DNA from: Collinsella sp.
GTDB lineage: Bacteria; Actinomycetota; Coriobacteriia; Coriobacteriales; Coriobacteriaceae
Direction: 5' to 3'
Assembly: GCA_019414265.1 (NCBI GenBank)
Contig: DXMJ01000001.1
Location: forward strand, 1,266-32,763
DNA length: 31,498 nucleotides
The position numbers and the translations under genes were made by a program. A model generated the notes under the pieces. It searched no databases, was not told the DNA's origin, and saw nothing but the letters and a program-made list of their open reading frames with translations. Positions 23,868 through 31,153 of this stretch are shown piece by piece. Within the stretch, counting starts at the first letter, position 1. Each line of letters opens with the position of its first letter.

Positions 23868-25712
23868 CTAGCCCATGACTGACATGGCGAGCAGCACCGC
23901 GGCGATGCAATACGCCACACACGAGATCATGACGGCAATAACGTTCATGGCGGTGCCCGACGTGTTGAGGTCATGCTCGTCACGCCAGAACAGCACCATC
24001 AGGTAAATCACAGCACTCATGTTGCCAACCAGGCAAATGATGGCGGCAATGTTAAAGCAGCCGGTAAAGAGCTGCTCCTCAAACATAGAGGCATCGGGGA
24101 ATGCAGCGGTGCGCACCAGCTGGGCGCACAGGTAGGTCACGAGTGACAGAATCAGGCCCATGCCCGTGCTCTGGAAGAAGAATCCCAGATACGGCTTGGG
24201 CTCGTCGTCGTGACCGTCATACTCCAGGAAGTAGTTCTTGACGAACGACACCATGCGCGAGGCCGCCAGCAGCACGAGCGGCATGGCGCACATGGGGAAC
24301 ACCACCAGATGCGCGGAGCCGAGCGCCGTTCCCAGCACGGTCGCCATGATGCACGACGCGATGCCCCATACAACAACCCAGTACTGGCGATGCACGAACC
24401 AGCTGAGCACGTTCGTCGAGTCGTCCGACGCGCTATCGCCCGAGCCGACACCGGCGATCTGCAGGTCCTCCTGATGCTCCTCGGCGATAACGTCCATGGC
24501 GTCGTCGAAGGTCACGATACCAAGGATATGACGGTTCTCGTCGCAGACAGGGATGGCAACCAGGTCGTACTTGGTCATCTCGTCCGTCACGTCTTCCTGG
24601 TCCTCGTCGGGCGACACATAGACCAGGTCGCGATAGGCCAACTGACCCAGCGTGGCGTCGCGGTCGGCTACGATCAGCGTGCGCAGCGAAAGCACGCCGG
24701 TCAGCATGCCACTCGGATCCTCGGTATAGACGTAATAGACGCTCTCGAAGTCCTCGTCGAGCTCGCGAATCGCCTCGATGGCGTCACCGACCGTTGCCGT
24801 AGCGGGCAGGGAGACAAACTCCGAGGTCATGATGCGGCCGGCGGTGTTGTCCTCATACCCCAGCAGGTTACGAATCGCCTTCTCCTCCTTGACGCCCATC
24901 AGGCGCAGGAGTTTCTCGGCCTTCTCGTAATCAAGCTCGTCGATCAGGTCGGCAGCGTCGTCCGGGTCCATCATGGCCAGCATCGACGATGCGTCGGTGT
25001 CGGACAGGCCCTCGAGCATCTCGGTCATAAGCTCGTCGTCATCGAACTCCGAGATGGCCTCGGCGGCCTGGGCAGTATCGAGCTGCGCAAACACCTGCGC
25101 ACGCAAGCGCGGGTCGAGCTGCTCGATAATGTCGGCGATGTCGGCAGGGTGCAGCTCGCCGAGCGTCTTGTGCGACACCGAGAGTTGAATGTTCTTGGTC
25201 GAGCGGTCGAGCAGGTCCATGTAGGACCAGGCGATAATGTCCTCGCTGAGCGGCTTGCCCAGGTGCTTCATAAAGCCCTCGACGACGTGCTCGAGCGCGG
25301 GGCTGATTGCACGCAGCAGACCGCGGGCGCCGACCTCGGCACCCAGCAGGCGCAGCTGATTTTCGCCCGACATGGAAAACTTGATGTCGTTGACGCGCAC
25401 GACCTTCATGCCCTGCGTGTCGACGATCTGCTTATTGAGAACGTCGCGCGCCAGCAGGAGCTCGGTCGGCTGCAGGTACGAGAAGCGAATATTGGTGGCA
25501 GACGTATTGAGATACACGCCCGTCTCGTCGATGCGGTCGACCCATTTGCGCCAGCTGATCATGAACGGCGTCTTGCCGGGACCGCGGAACGCGAGCGACG
25601 TCACGTGCGGAAAAACTTCACCGGTTGCAATGCCAAAATCGTTGACCACGCCGAGCTTTTCGCCGTCGACGTCCAAGACTGGCAATTTGAGCATCTCACT
25701 CAGATAATTCAA
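23868..25712 (-). CDS. MgtE-like protein: PRC, MgtE_N, CBS pair and atypical membrane domain
   Basis: 614 residues. PRC-barrel-like N-terminus (two units, about 8-75 and 86-125), MgtE_N helical domain (about 180-295, HPADIADIIEQLDP and MDPDDAADLIDEL), two CBS domains (about 296-415, TAGRIMTSEFVSLP) and five membrane segments (440-614). The cytosolic part is the Mg2+ sensor of MgtE channels. The membrane part is not canonical: no GGNxGxQ-type motif is seen, and the pore helix with the Asp of MgtE (D432 in Thermus) reads VIAVMISCVAY without Asp. It may be a sensor or regulator for the co-transcribed Nramp-like transporter rather than a channel. Start: TTG 25712 with GGGGAG five bases upstream. 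Confidence 0.88.
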   Translation of the reverse strand: MNYLSEMLKLPVLDVDGEKLGVVNDFGIATGEVFPHVTSLAFRGPGKTPFMISWRKWVDRIDETGVYLNTSATNIRFSYLQPTELLLARDVLNKQIVDTQGMKVVRVNDIKFSMSGENQLRLLGAEVGARGLLRAISPALEHVVEGFMKHLGKPLSEDIIAWSYMDLLDRSTKNIQLSVSHKTLGELHPADIADIIEQLDPRLRAQVFAQLDTAQAAEAISEFDDDELMTEMLEGLSDTDASSMLAMMDPDDAADLIDELDYEKAEKLLRLMGVKEEKAIRNLLGYEDNTAGRIMTSEFVSLPATATVGDAIEAIRELDEDFESVYYVYTEDPSGMLTGVLSLRTLIVADRDATLGQLAYRDLVYVSPDEDQEDVTDEMTKYDLVAIPVCDENRHILGIVTFDDAMDVIAEEHQEDLQIAGVGSGDSASDDSTNVLSWFVHRQYWVVVWGIASCIMATVLGTALGSAHLVVFPMCAMPLVLLAASRMVSFVKNYFLEYDGHDDEPKPYLGFFFQSTGMGLILSLVTYLCAQLVRTAAFPDASMFEEQLFTGCFNIAAIICLVGNMSAVIYLMVLFWRDEHDLNTSGTAMNVIAVMISCVAYCIAAVLLAMSVMG

Positions 25713-25926
25713 TGGTGCTCCCCATCATTATTCCTCCGGACGCGGCCGCGCGTGCGGCGTCCGGGGGCTTCTGGATATGTATACGCATGCGCGGGCGGCA
25801 CGCCGCTCGACGCTTACACCCCGTGCATGCGCAAAAAGCACCTGCATGGGGTCATCGACTGTATGGTCGAGGTTTGGATTTCACCTGTAACCTTTCTCTT
25901 GACCCTCATTAACCGCAGTAACTATA
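25713..25926 (-). promoter_or_regulatory. Structured leader of the mgtE-like/nramp operon, candidate riboswitch
   Basis: A -10-like TATAGT (25926-25921) implies a leader of about 200 bases. P1 pairs 25900-25905 (GGGTCA) with 25849-25854 (TGACCC) and encloses P2 (AGGTT/AACCT, 25893-25889 with 25874-25870) and P3 (TCGAC/GTCGA, 25870-25866 with 25859-25855): a three-way junction. A second hairpin, 25819-25851 (CCCCATGCA/TGCACGGGG), uses the same CCC as P1, so the two exclude each other. A third hairpin, 25736-25764 (CCGGACGC/GCGTCCGG), sits just before the ribosome site. No known riboswitch consensus was recognised. Between 25927 and 26007 nothing was seen. Confidence 0.5.
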
Positions 25927-26007
25927 GCATCAGCATCGCCCTGCGGCATCGAATTTATGCGCTGCACATTGCAGGCATACCAAACGCTGACGTATCCGTG
26001 ACATAGC

Positions 26008-26039
26008 CATTGGGGACGTTCTTAAACGACTACCCAATG
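26008..26039. repeat. Palindrome with GGGGACGTTC core
   Basis: CATTGGG (26008-26014) and CCCAATG (26033-26039) enclose GGACGTTCTT with a partial inner repeat (ACGTT/AACG). It belongs to the same style as the GGGGACAG elements at 5634 and 8849 and, like the latter, lies against a stop codon. It may serve as transcript end for the NodB-like gene. Confidence 0.55.
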
Positions 26040-26040
26040 A

Positions 26041-27447
26041 CTACTCTGTGGTGTCATCGTCCTCGGCAAGTTGGGGGAACACGGCGTCCTTGGGCATGGT
26101 GACCTTCGTCAGCGAGGTGAGCTTTTTGCTCAGCGACGTGTCCGTCTTGACCAGGTCGCTGAGCGTCACGATCTTGTAGCCGTCGGCGACAAGGCCGTCG
26201 ATGATCTGCGGCAGCGCCTCGAGCGTCTGCTCGGCGCATTCGTCCCTATCGGTGAGCAGCACGATATTGCCCGGCGTCACCGAATCGAGCACCGTTGAGA
26301 CCTGCTCGTCGGCACCGTTGAGCAGCCAGTCGCCCGAGTCAATATTCCACGAGACCACGGCGGAGACCAGGTCCATCGCATCAATCCAGTTTTGCTCGTC
26401 AAAGGCAGCGTAGGGAGCACGCAGCAGCATCGTCTTCACGCCGGTCGCCGACTTAATCGCATCGGTGCCTTTCGTGATCTGTTCGCGTACCGTCTCACGG
26501 TCCTGACCCTTGAGCGAATCGTCGCTGTAACTGTTGGAGCCGACCTCGCAGCCGGCATCGACAATCGCCTTGGCCGTGGCGGGCGAGGCCTCGGCCGCAT
26601 CGCCCGACAGGAAGAACGTCGCGGTGACGCCCTCTTCCTTGAGCACCTGCAAGATCTGCTTGGTCGCTCCGCTCGGGCCCTCATCAAACGTCAGCGCCAC
26701 GTACTTTTCGTTGCCCTTGGGCGCCACGCTCGCGCACTCGACCACGCAATCGGTGGCGGGCACGACCTCGCCGCGGTCCTGCGTCTTACCCGACTGCTCG
26801 CCGACCCACACCTCGGAGCGACCTTGGATGCCCCACGTCTTGACGTACTCGATAGCACCCGTGCCCTCGACCTTGAGCTTGGGCTCGATAACCGTCGCCT
26901 GGACCTCATGCTTCTCATACGTGTCGCGGCCGTCTTTGACCGTCACCTTCTCGCCGCCCGTAAGCTCGCGGCTTTTCCACTTGCCCTGTTTTATGCGCTT
27001 GCCGTCCACCTTAACCGACAGCTTTTCGCCGCCATGGCGAGTAAGCACGCTGTCGTCAACGGCCAGCAAGTCCCCGGCGTCGTAGGTATCGGTCAGCTCC
27101 TGGTCGTCGATGAGATTTTGCAGCGTAGAGCCGACGCGCACCGCAGTCTCCTGGCCGTTAAGGACGACATCCACGCTGCGGTTGACGTAGCCCACGACGG
27201 CAGCGATGAACAGCACGAGTGCGCAGCCCACGGCGATGAGCGCATAGGGCAGGCGAGACGGACGACGGGGCGTGCGGCTGTTTCCGATGCGAGCGCTGCG
27301 GTCGCTAAAGCCGCGGCTATGGTTGAGATACATCGCGCCGGGCTTACGGTGACGCTTGCGCTGACCGCTGGGCAGCTGCCCCAGGTCGCGGCGCGCCGTC
27401 GGACGCGCACCCGAGCGCCCGTTTAAGTTAGATCCGTTTTGGCGCAT
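26041..27447 (-). CDS. Membrane-anchored NodB-like protein with degenerate metal site
   Basis: 468 residues: basic cytoplasmic tail (1-67), one membrane segment (68-88), an extracytoplasmic region resembling the YabE/ubiquitin-like repeats of wall enzymes (about 92-200), and a NodB homology domain (about 248-440). The first NodB motif reads TFDEGP (253-258) rather than TFDDGP, and the HxxxH zinc motif is replaced by NSYSDDS (305-311). RAPYAAFD and SWNIDSGDW keep the remaining pattern. The fold should be conserved, but Zn2+-dependent deacetylation is doubtful; a wall-binding or structural role is possible. Start: ATG 27447 with GGGGGAGG upstream. Confidence 0.88.
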   Translation of the reverse strand: MRQNGSNLNGRSGARPTARRDLGQLPSGQRKRHRKPGAMYLNHSRGFSDRSARIGNSRTPRRPSRLPYALIAVGCALVLFIAAVVGYVNRSVDVVLNGQETAVRVGSTLQNLIDDQELTDTYDAGDLLAVDDSVLTRHGGEKLSVKVDGKRIKQGKWKSRELTGGEKVTVKDGRDTYEKHEVQATVIEPKLKVEGTGAIEYVKTWGIQGRSEVWVGEQSGKTQDRGEVVPATDCVVECASVAPKGNEKYVALTFDEGPSGATKQILQVLKEEGVTATFFLSGDAAEASPATAKAIVDAGCEVGSNSYSDDSLKGQDRETVREQITKGTDAIKSATGVKTMLLRAPYAAFDEQNWIDAMDLVSAVVSWNIDSGDWLLNGADEQVSTVLDSVTPGNIVLLTDRDECAEQTLEALPQIIDGLVADGYKIVTLSDLVKTDTSLSKKLTSLTKVTMPKDAVFPQLAEDDDTTE

Positions 27448-27468
27448 GTGCCCTCCCCCATAAACGCA

Positions 27469-27498
27469 GCAAGCCGGAGCAACAGGTCTCCGGCTTGC
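27469..27498 (-). terminator. Hairpin between PRC-barrel and NodB-like genes
   Basis: Perfect 11-bp stem 27469-27479/27488-27498 (GCAAGCCGGAG/CTCCGGCTTGC) with an 8-base loop. The following T content is weak (TGCGTTTATG), so termination may be partial and the NodB-like gene may be expressed by read-through. Confidence 0.6.
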
Positions 27499-27519
27499 CT
27501 CCCATCAATTGGTACGTCG

Positions 27520-28275
27520 CTATTTGCTAGCTTTTGACGAGCCCCCGCTCGCCTTTTGATATTCGTCCTTAAAGGCCTTGAACATACCGCGCGTCTTGCC
27601 GAGCTGCTTGCCCAGCGCGCGACTGCCCTTGTCCACGGCGACCGAACCCTTGTCATCGAGCACCTTAGCGCCCTTCTTGACCTTATCGCCCACCACGACG
27701 CTTGCCTCGGCAGCCTTTGCGGCGGCGCCGCCCGAATACCCGAGCGACTTGACCTCGTCCGAAACGATCATCGCGCCGTCCGCATAGCCGCGCAGCATCG
27801 TCGGCGGCATCTGCGTGTCGCCCACCAGCACACTCGAGGCAGTGCCGGCGGTCACGTAGAACGTCTGCACGATGCCCGAACGCGGCTTGAACTCCACATC
27901 CGAGCAATAGCCCACGACATCGCCCGACTCCGTGCGCACGTCCATGCCAACCCAGATAATGCAATCGTCCAGGTTGATGTCGAGGCGCTTGGCCGCAGCG
28001 GCATCGTAGGTGCCCTTGACGTCGTCAACCGCGATGGCGCCCTCGTAGACGCCAATGGCATCGAGCGCCACAAATCGGTCGGGGCGCCCGATCATGCCCG
28101 CGATATCGGACTGGCGCACCATAAAGCCCACCACGCGCGTACCGCCCGGGGTAAAGACCGGAAAGTGAATCTTGCCGAGCTTTTTAGGGCTGCGCGGCGT
28201 GCCGTCTTTTTTGGTGCGCTTATCCTCGGTAGGCTTGCGATAGATCTTGGCGCCGACAAAATCCCCGGCGCGCAT
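27520..28275 (-). CDS. PRC-barrel domain protein
   Basis: 251 residues, cytoplasmic, with no membrane segment. Two PRC-barrel-like units are suggested: one near 1-95 (MRAGDFVGAKIYR, GKIHFPVFTPGGTRVVGFMV) and one near 100-170 (DDCIIWVGMDVRTESGDVVG, CSDVEF). A lysine-, alanine- and glycine-rich tail follows (about 185-251). Start: ATG 28275 overlaps the upstream stop by one base (TAATG), so it is coupled to the YtxH gene. PRC barrels are protein- or RNA-interaction modules, and the specific role here is unknown. The MgtE-like protein at 23868-25712 also carries PRC-like units. Confidence 0.8.
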   Translation of the reverse strand: MRAGDFVGAKIYRKPTEDKRTKKDGTPRSPKKLGKIHFPVFTPGGTRVVGFMVRQSDIAGMIGRPDRFVALDAIGVYEGAIAVDDVKGTYDAAAAKRLDINLDDCIIWVGMDVRTESGDVVGYCSDVEFKPRSGIVQTFYVTAGTASSVLVGDTQMPPTMLRGYADGAMIVSDEVKSLGYSGGAAAKAAEASVVVGDKVKKGAKVLDDKGSVAVDKGSRALGKQLGKTRGMFKAFKDEYQKASGGSSKASK

Positions 28276-28670
28276 TATGCCTCGGTCGAAGGCTCCGCGG
28301 CCTCGGCGTCGGCCTCGACGGCGTTCTCGACCACGACATCGGCGGCGGGCGTCACGTTACCGCCCGATATGGCGTCGTTGAGCTGCTCGCGCAGCTGGTC
28401 CATGCGCTCGCGGGCAAGGTCAACCTTGGCACGCAGGTCATCGGTCTTGGCGTCGACCATCGGGCCAAAATCGTTGACCGCAGCGCGGGCCTCCTCGGCA
28501 CCGTGCTCGTAGGTGTCGCGCATGTTATCCCAGGCGTCGTTGGCGATATCGGCAGCCATGGCGCGGGTCTCGGCGCCCGAGCGCGGAGCCAGGGCAACGC
28601 CGATGATGGCGCCGGCGGCGGCACCGAAGAGCGCACCCGAGATAAAGTTGAAAGTCTTACCCATGTTCAT
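28275..28670 (-). CDS. YtxH-domain small membrane protein
   Basis: 131 residues. A glycine/alanine-rich N-terminal membrane segment (FNFISGALFGAAAGAIIGVALAPRSG, about 8-30) is typical of YtxH, followed by an amphipathic helical region (35-105) and an acidic alanine-rich tail. These proteins are associated with general stress in firmicutes, with unclear molecular role. Start: ATG 28670 with AGGAG upstream; a second in-frame ATG two codons later also fits. Co-transcribed with the PRC-barrel gene. Confidence 0.85.
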   Translation of the reverse strand: MNMGKTFNFISGALFGAAAGAIIGVALAPRSGAETRAMAADIANDAWDNMRDTYEHGAEEARAAVNDFGPMVDAKTDDLRAKVDLARERMDQLREQLNDAISGGNVTPAADVVVENAVEADAEAAEPSTEA

Positions 28671-28715
28671 TCCTCTCCTGCGGGCACCTCGGCGCCCACC
28701 GTTTGAATGCTGTCC

Positions 28716-28721
28716 ATTATA
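28716..28721 (-). promoter_or_regulatory. -10 box of the YtxH/PRC operon
   Basis: A perfect TATAAT on the minus strand 46 bases before the YtxH start. The -35 region is weak (GACGGC-like). Confidence 0.6.
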
Positions 28722-28800
28722 CCCGCAGCACAGCGCTTGCCGTCTTGCTCATCTGCGTACGGTAAAGGCGCAGGTACATGATGGTGATAAGCGGGTGAGC

Positions 28801-29646
28801 CTACTCCTGCGGCATGGCAGGCATGGCCACTGTAGCGCCCGGGTCCTCGCCGGCGCCGTCAACGAGCGGCAGCGCTCCCTCGCGCGCGGGGGCCACCGGA
28901 GCCGTCGCCGCACCACCGTAGACGGCAGCGGGGGCCTCATGGCTCTCAGCGGTCGCGCCCTCGGTATCGATTACCTCCTGCGGCTCGTCGTCAAAGCTCG
29001 GGACGCCCTGGGGCTCCGCGGGCTCGACCTCGACGGCCTCCTCGGCAGGGGCATCGTTGACAGACTCGGCGGCAACCTCGGCAGGCGCCTCGCCCTCGGT
29101 CGTGTCCCCGGCCTCGCCTTCGGCGTTCGCGGCGGCGACGGCCTCGTGCGGGTCCTTGCCCTCGGCCTCGGCACGCATGCCCAGTACCAGGTTACGCAGG
29201 CCCGCGACCGTACCGTCCACATCGGGAGCGGGCTGGTCGGCATGCAGATAGGCCCAATCCATCATAAAGGTCGCCGAAGACAGCGCGCCGATGGCCAGCG
29301 CGTCGTCGGGACACGAAAGCTCGACCTCAAAGACACGCTCATCGTGCTCACTCACGCGAGTGCGGCCGCACGAAATGCTGCCAGCGAGACCGGTCTCGTT
29401 CATGAGCTCGACCGTCACGTGCTCCAGCAGATGGCAAAGCTCGGTCTGGCCCATGCAGTCCTGGAATTCGCGACCGGAATCGCCCAGGCACAGGTGCTTG
29501 GCAATCGCGGGCACCAGGTAATACACGCGCGCCGTGGCCTCGATGTCCTCCGAGGTCATGAGCGGCATGCCGGGGTTCACCAGCACGTGCGCGCAGATCT
29601 TGTCCTCGCTGACGGTGACCTTAAGGATGTTGAACAGGCCTGCCAT
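28801..29646 (-). CDS. Protein with cyanophycin-synthetase N-terminal-like domain and acidic tail
   Basis: 281 residues. Residues about 1-140 resemble the N-terminal domain of cyanophycin synthetase: CHLLEHVTVELMNETGLAGS and ISCGRTR (71-97) parallel the HVxEHVALELQxLAG...GRTR motif, followed by VFEVELSCPD. No ATP-grasp or Mur-ligase domain follows. The remainder (about 155-281) is a low-complexity tail rich in Ala, Glu and Pro, probably disordered. It cannot make cyanophycin itself; a binding or regulatory role is possible but unproven. Start: ATG 29646 with AGGGGAG upstream. It follows the CorC-type gene after 24 bases and may share its transcript. Confidence 0.75.
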   Translation of the reverse strand: MAGLFNILKVTVSEDKICAHVLVNPGMPLMTSEDIEATARVYYLVPAIAKHLCLGDSGREFQDCMGQTELCHLLEHVTVELMNETGLAGSISCGRTRVSEHDERVFEVELSCPDDALAIGALSSATFMMDWAYLHADQPAPDVDGTVAGLRNLVLGMRAEAEGKDPHEAVAAANAEGEAGDTTEGEAPAEVAAESVNDAPAEEAVEVEPAEPQGVPSFDDEPQEVIDTEGATAESHEAPAAVYGGAATAPVAPAREGALPLVDGAGEDPGATVAMPAMPQE

Positions 29647-29670
29647 AACTCTCCCCTACTCTTCCTTACC

Positions 29671-31044
29671 CTACTCGTCGCCGTCGTGCGGGTCCGCAGA
29701 GCCCGCACCAGACGCCGTCGGCTCGTCTGCCGAGGGCTCGGAATCCTTCTTATCGGTTTCGGCCGGAGCGATCACGCGAATGAGCGAGATGCGCTGGCCA
29801 CGCATCGACTGCACCTTAAACTTGTACCCCGCAACCTCAAACACCTCTCCGATGTCGGGCACCGAGTCGCAAAGCTCCAAAATCCAGCCGGCGATGGTCT
29901 CATAATCATCGCTTTCCTCGAGCGGCCAACCAAGCTCAATCGCGTCATCGCACGAAAAACGCCCATCGACGAGCCACTCGCGGCGCGAAAGGCGCGTGAG
30001 GTACTTGTTGTCGGGGTCGAACTCGTCCTCGATCTCACCCACGATCTCCTCGACGATGTCCTCGATGGTGATGATGCCGGCCGTGCCACCGTACTCGTCC
30101 ACGACCACTACGATCTGGTCGTGCGAGGTCTGCATCTCGGACAGCAGCGGCAGGATGTCCTTGGTGTCGGGCACAAAGGTGGCGTCGCGCAAAAAGCCGG
30201 CGATGGGCTGGTCGCCCTTGCCGTCGAGCGAAGGCTGGATCAGGTCCTTGATGTGCGCGATGCCGGCGACGTTGTCGGGATCCTCGTGATAGACGGGGAT
30301 GCGGCTAAAGCCGGTCTGGCGCATGGCGGACAGCACGTCGGCGACCGTTTCGTCGTCCTCGCACATGGTGGTGTCCACGCGCGGCACCATGACCTCGCGG
30401 GCAACGGTGTCTCCCAGGTCGAAGATCTCGTGGATCATGCGCTTTTCCTCGTCGAGCAGATCGTCCTGCTCCGAGACCATGTATTTGATCTCTTCCTCCG
30501 AGACGTTTTGGCGGTCGTCGGCGCTCTTGATGCGCAGGATGCGGGCCAGGCCGTCGGAGCAGGCACCGGTCAGCCACACGAGCGGGCGGGCGATCTTTTG
30601 GAACACGGAGAGCGGTCCCACGACCTGCTTGGATACGCCTTCGGCATTAGCCAGGCCGATGCGCTTGGGCACAAGCTCGCCAACCACGATGGACACGAAG
30701 GCGACGGCGACGGTGATGATGACCGGCGCCAGGCCGCGCGCGATGGCAGAGAGCGGCGCGATGCCAAAGCTCATGAGCCACGTGGCAAGTGGGTCGGACA
30801 GGCTCGTCGAGGCGACGGCGGACGAGGCGAAGCCCACGAGCGTGATGGCGACCTGGATGGTGGCGAGCAGCTGGTCGGAGTCGGCGGCCAGCTTAATGGC
30901 GCGCTCGGCGCGCTTGTCGCCTTCCTCGGCATCGTGCTCCAACACGGCGCGCTTAGCCGTGGTGAGCGCCATCTCGGACATGGAGAAGTAGCCGTTGATG
31001 AGGGTTAAAACGAGGGTAGTGATAAGGGAGATGGTTATGTCCAT
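29671..31044 (-). CDS. CorC/CNNM-type (HlyC) membrane protein with CBS pair
   Basis: 457 residues. The DUF21 membrane domain (about 1-185) shows FSMSEMALTTAKR, TIQVAITLVGF and VVGELVPKRIG, the signatures of CNNM/CorC transporters. The CBS pair (about 205-325: VMVPRVDTTMC, RIPVYHEDPDNVAGI, VVVVDEYGGTAGIITIEDIV) is followed by the CorC_HlyC domain (about 345-425) and an acidic tail. The family is implicated in Mg2+ and Co2+ efflux or homeostasis; the older hemolysin name is not functional evidence. The ribosome site GGAGG lies 15 bases before the ATG and can fold with CTCC near the start, so initiation may be modulated. Confidence 0.93.
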   Translation of the reverse strand: MDITISLITTLVLTLINGYFSMSEMALTTAKRAVLEHDAEEGDKRAERAIKLAADSDQLLATIQVAITLVGFASSAVASTSLSDPLATWLMSFGIAPLSAIARGLAPVIITVAVAFVSIVVGELVPKRIGLANAEGVSKQVVGPLSVFQKIARPLVWLTGACSDGLARILRIKSADDRQNVSEEEIKYMVSEQDDLLDEEKRMIHEIFDLGDTVAREVMVPRVDTTMCEDDETVADVLSAMRQTGFSRIPVYHEDPDNVAGIAHIKDLIQPSLDGKGDQPIAGFLRDATFVPDTKDILPLLSEMQTSHDQIVVVVDEYGGTAGIITIEDIVEEIVGEIEDEFDPDNKYLTRLSRREWLVDGRFSCDDAIELGWPLEESDDYETIAGWILELCDSVPDIGEVFEVAGYKFKVQSMRGQRISLIRVIAPAETDKKDSEPSADEPTASGAGSADPHDGDE

Positions 31045-31153
31045 CGGGAGTTTCTCGAACCTCCAAGATTCGGGCGTCAGGGTAAAACGTTCATGGCGGA
31101 TACGGCAATTGCGCCGGCGCCCAAACGAGGACGCGGGCGCGCAGGCATGGTCG

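Noticed and set aside
25713..25926. M-box (ykoK) Mg2+ riboswitch upstream of the mgtE-like gene
   Set aside because: A short GGGTCAAGAGAAA resembles part of the M-box, but the conserved GTTAGGTGAGGCTCC segment and overall layout are missing; it is kept only as an unclassified structured leader.
28513..31008. Very long plus-strand open frame (831 codons) opposite the CorC and CphA-N-like genes
   Set aside because: It lies antisense to three genes with clear domains; the translation shows no family motif and is rich in His, Arg, Gly and Val, as expected from GC-biased third positions of the real genes.
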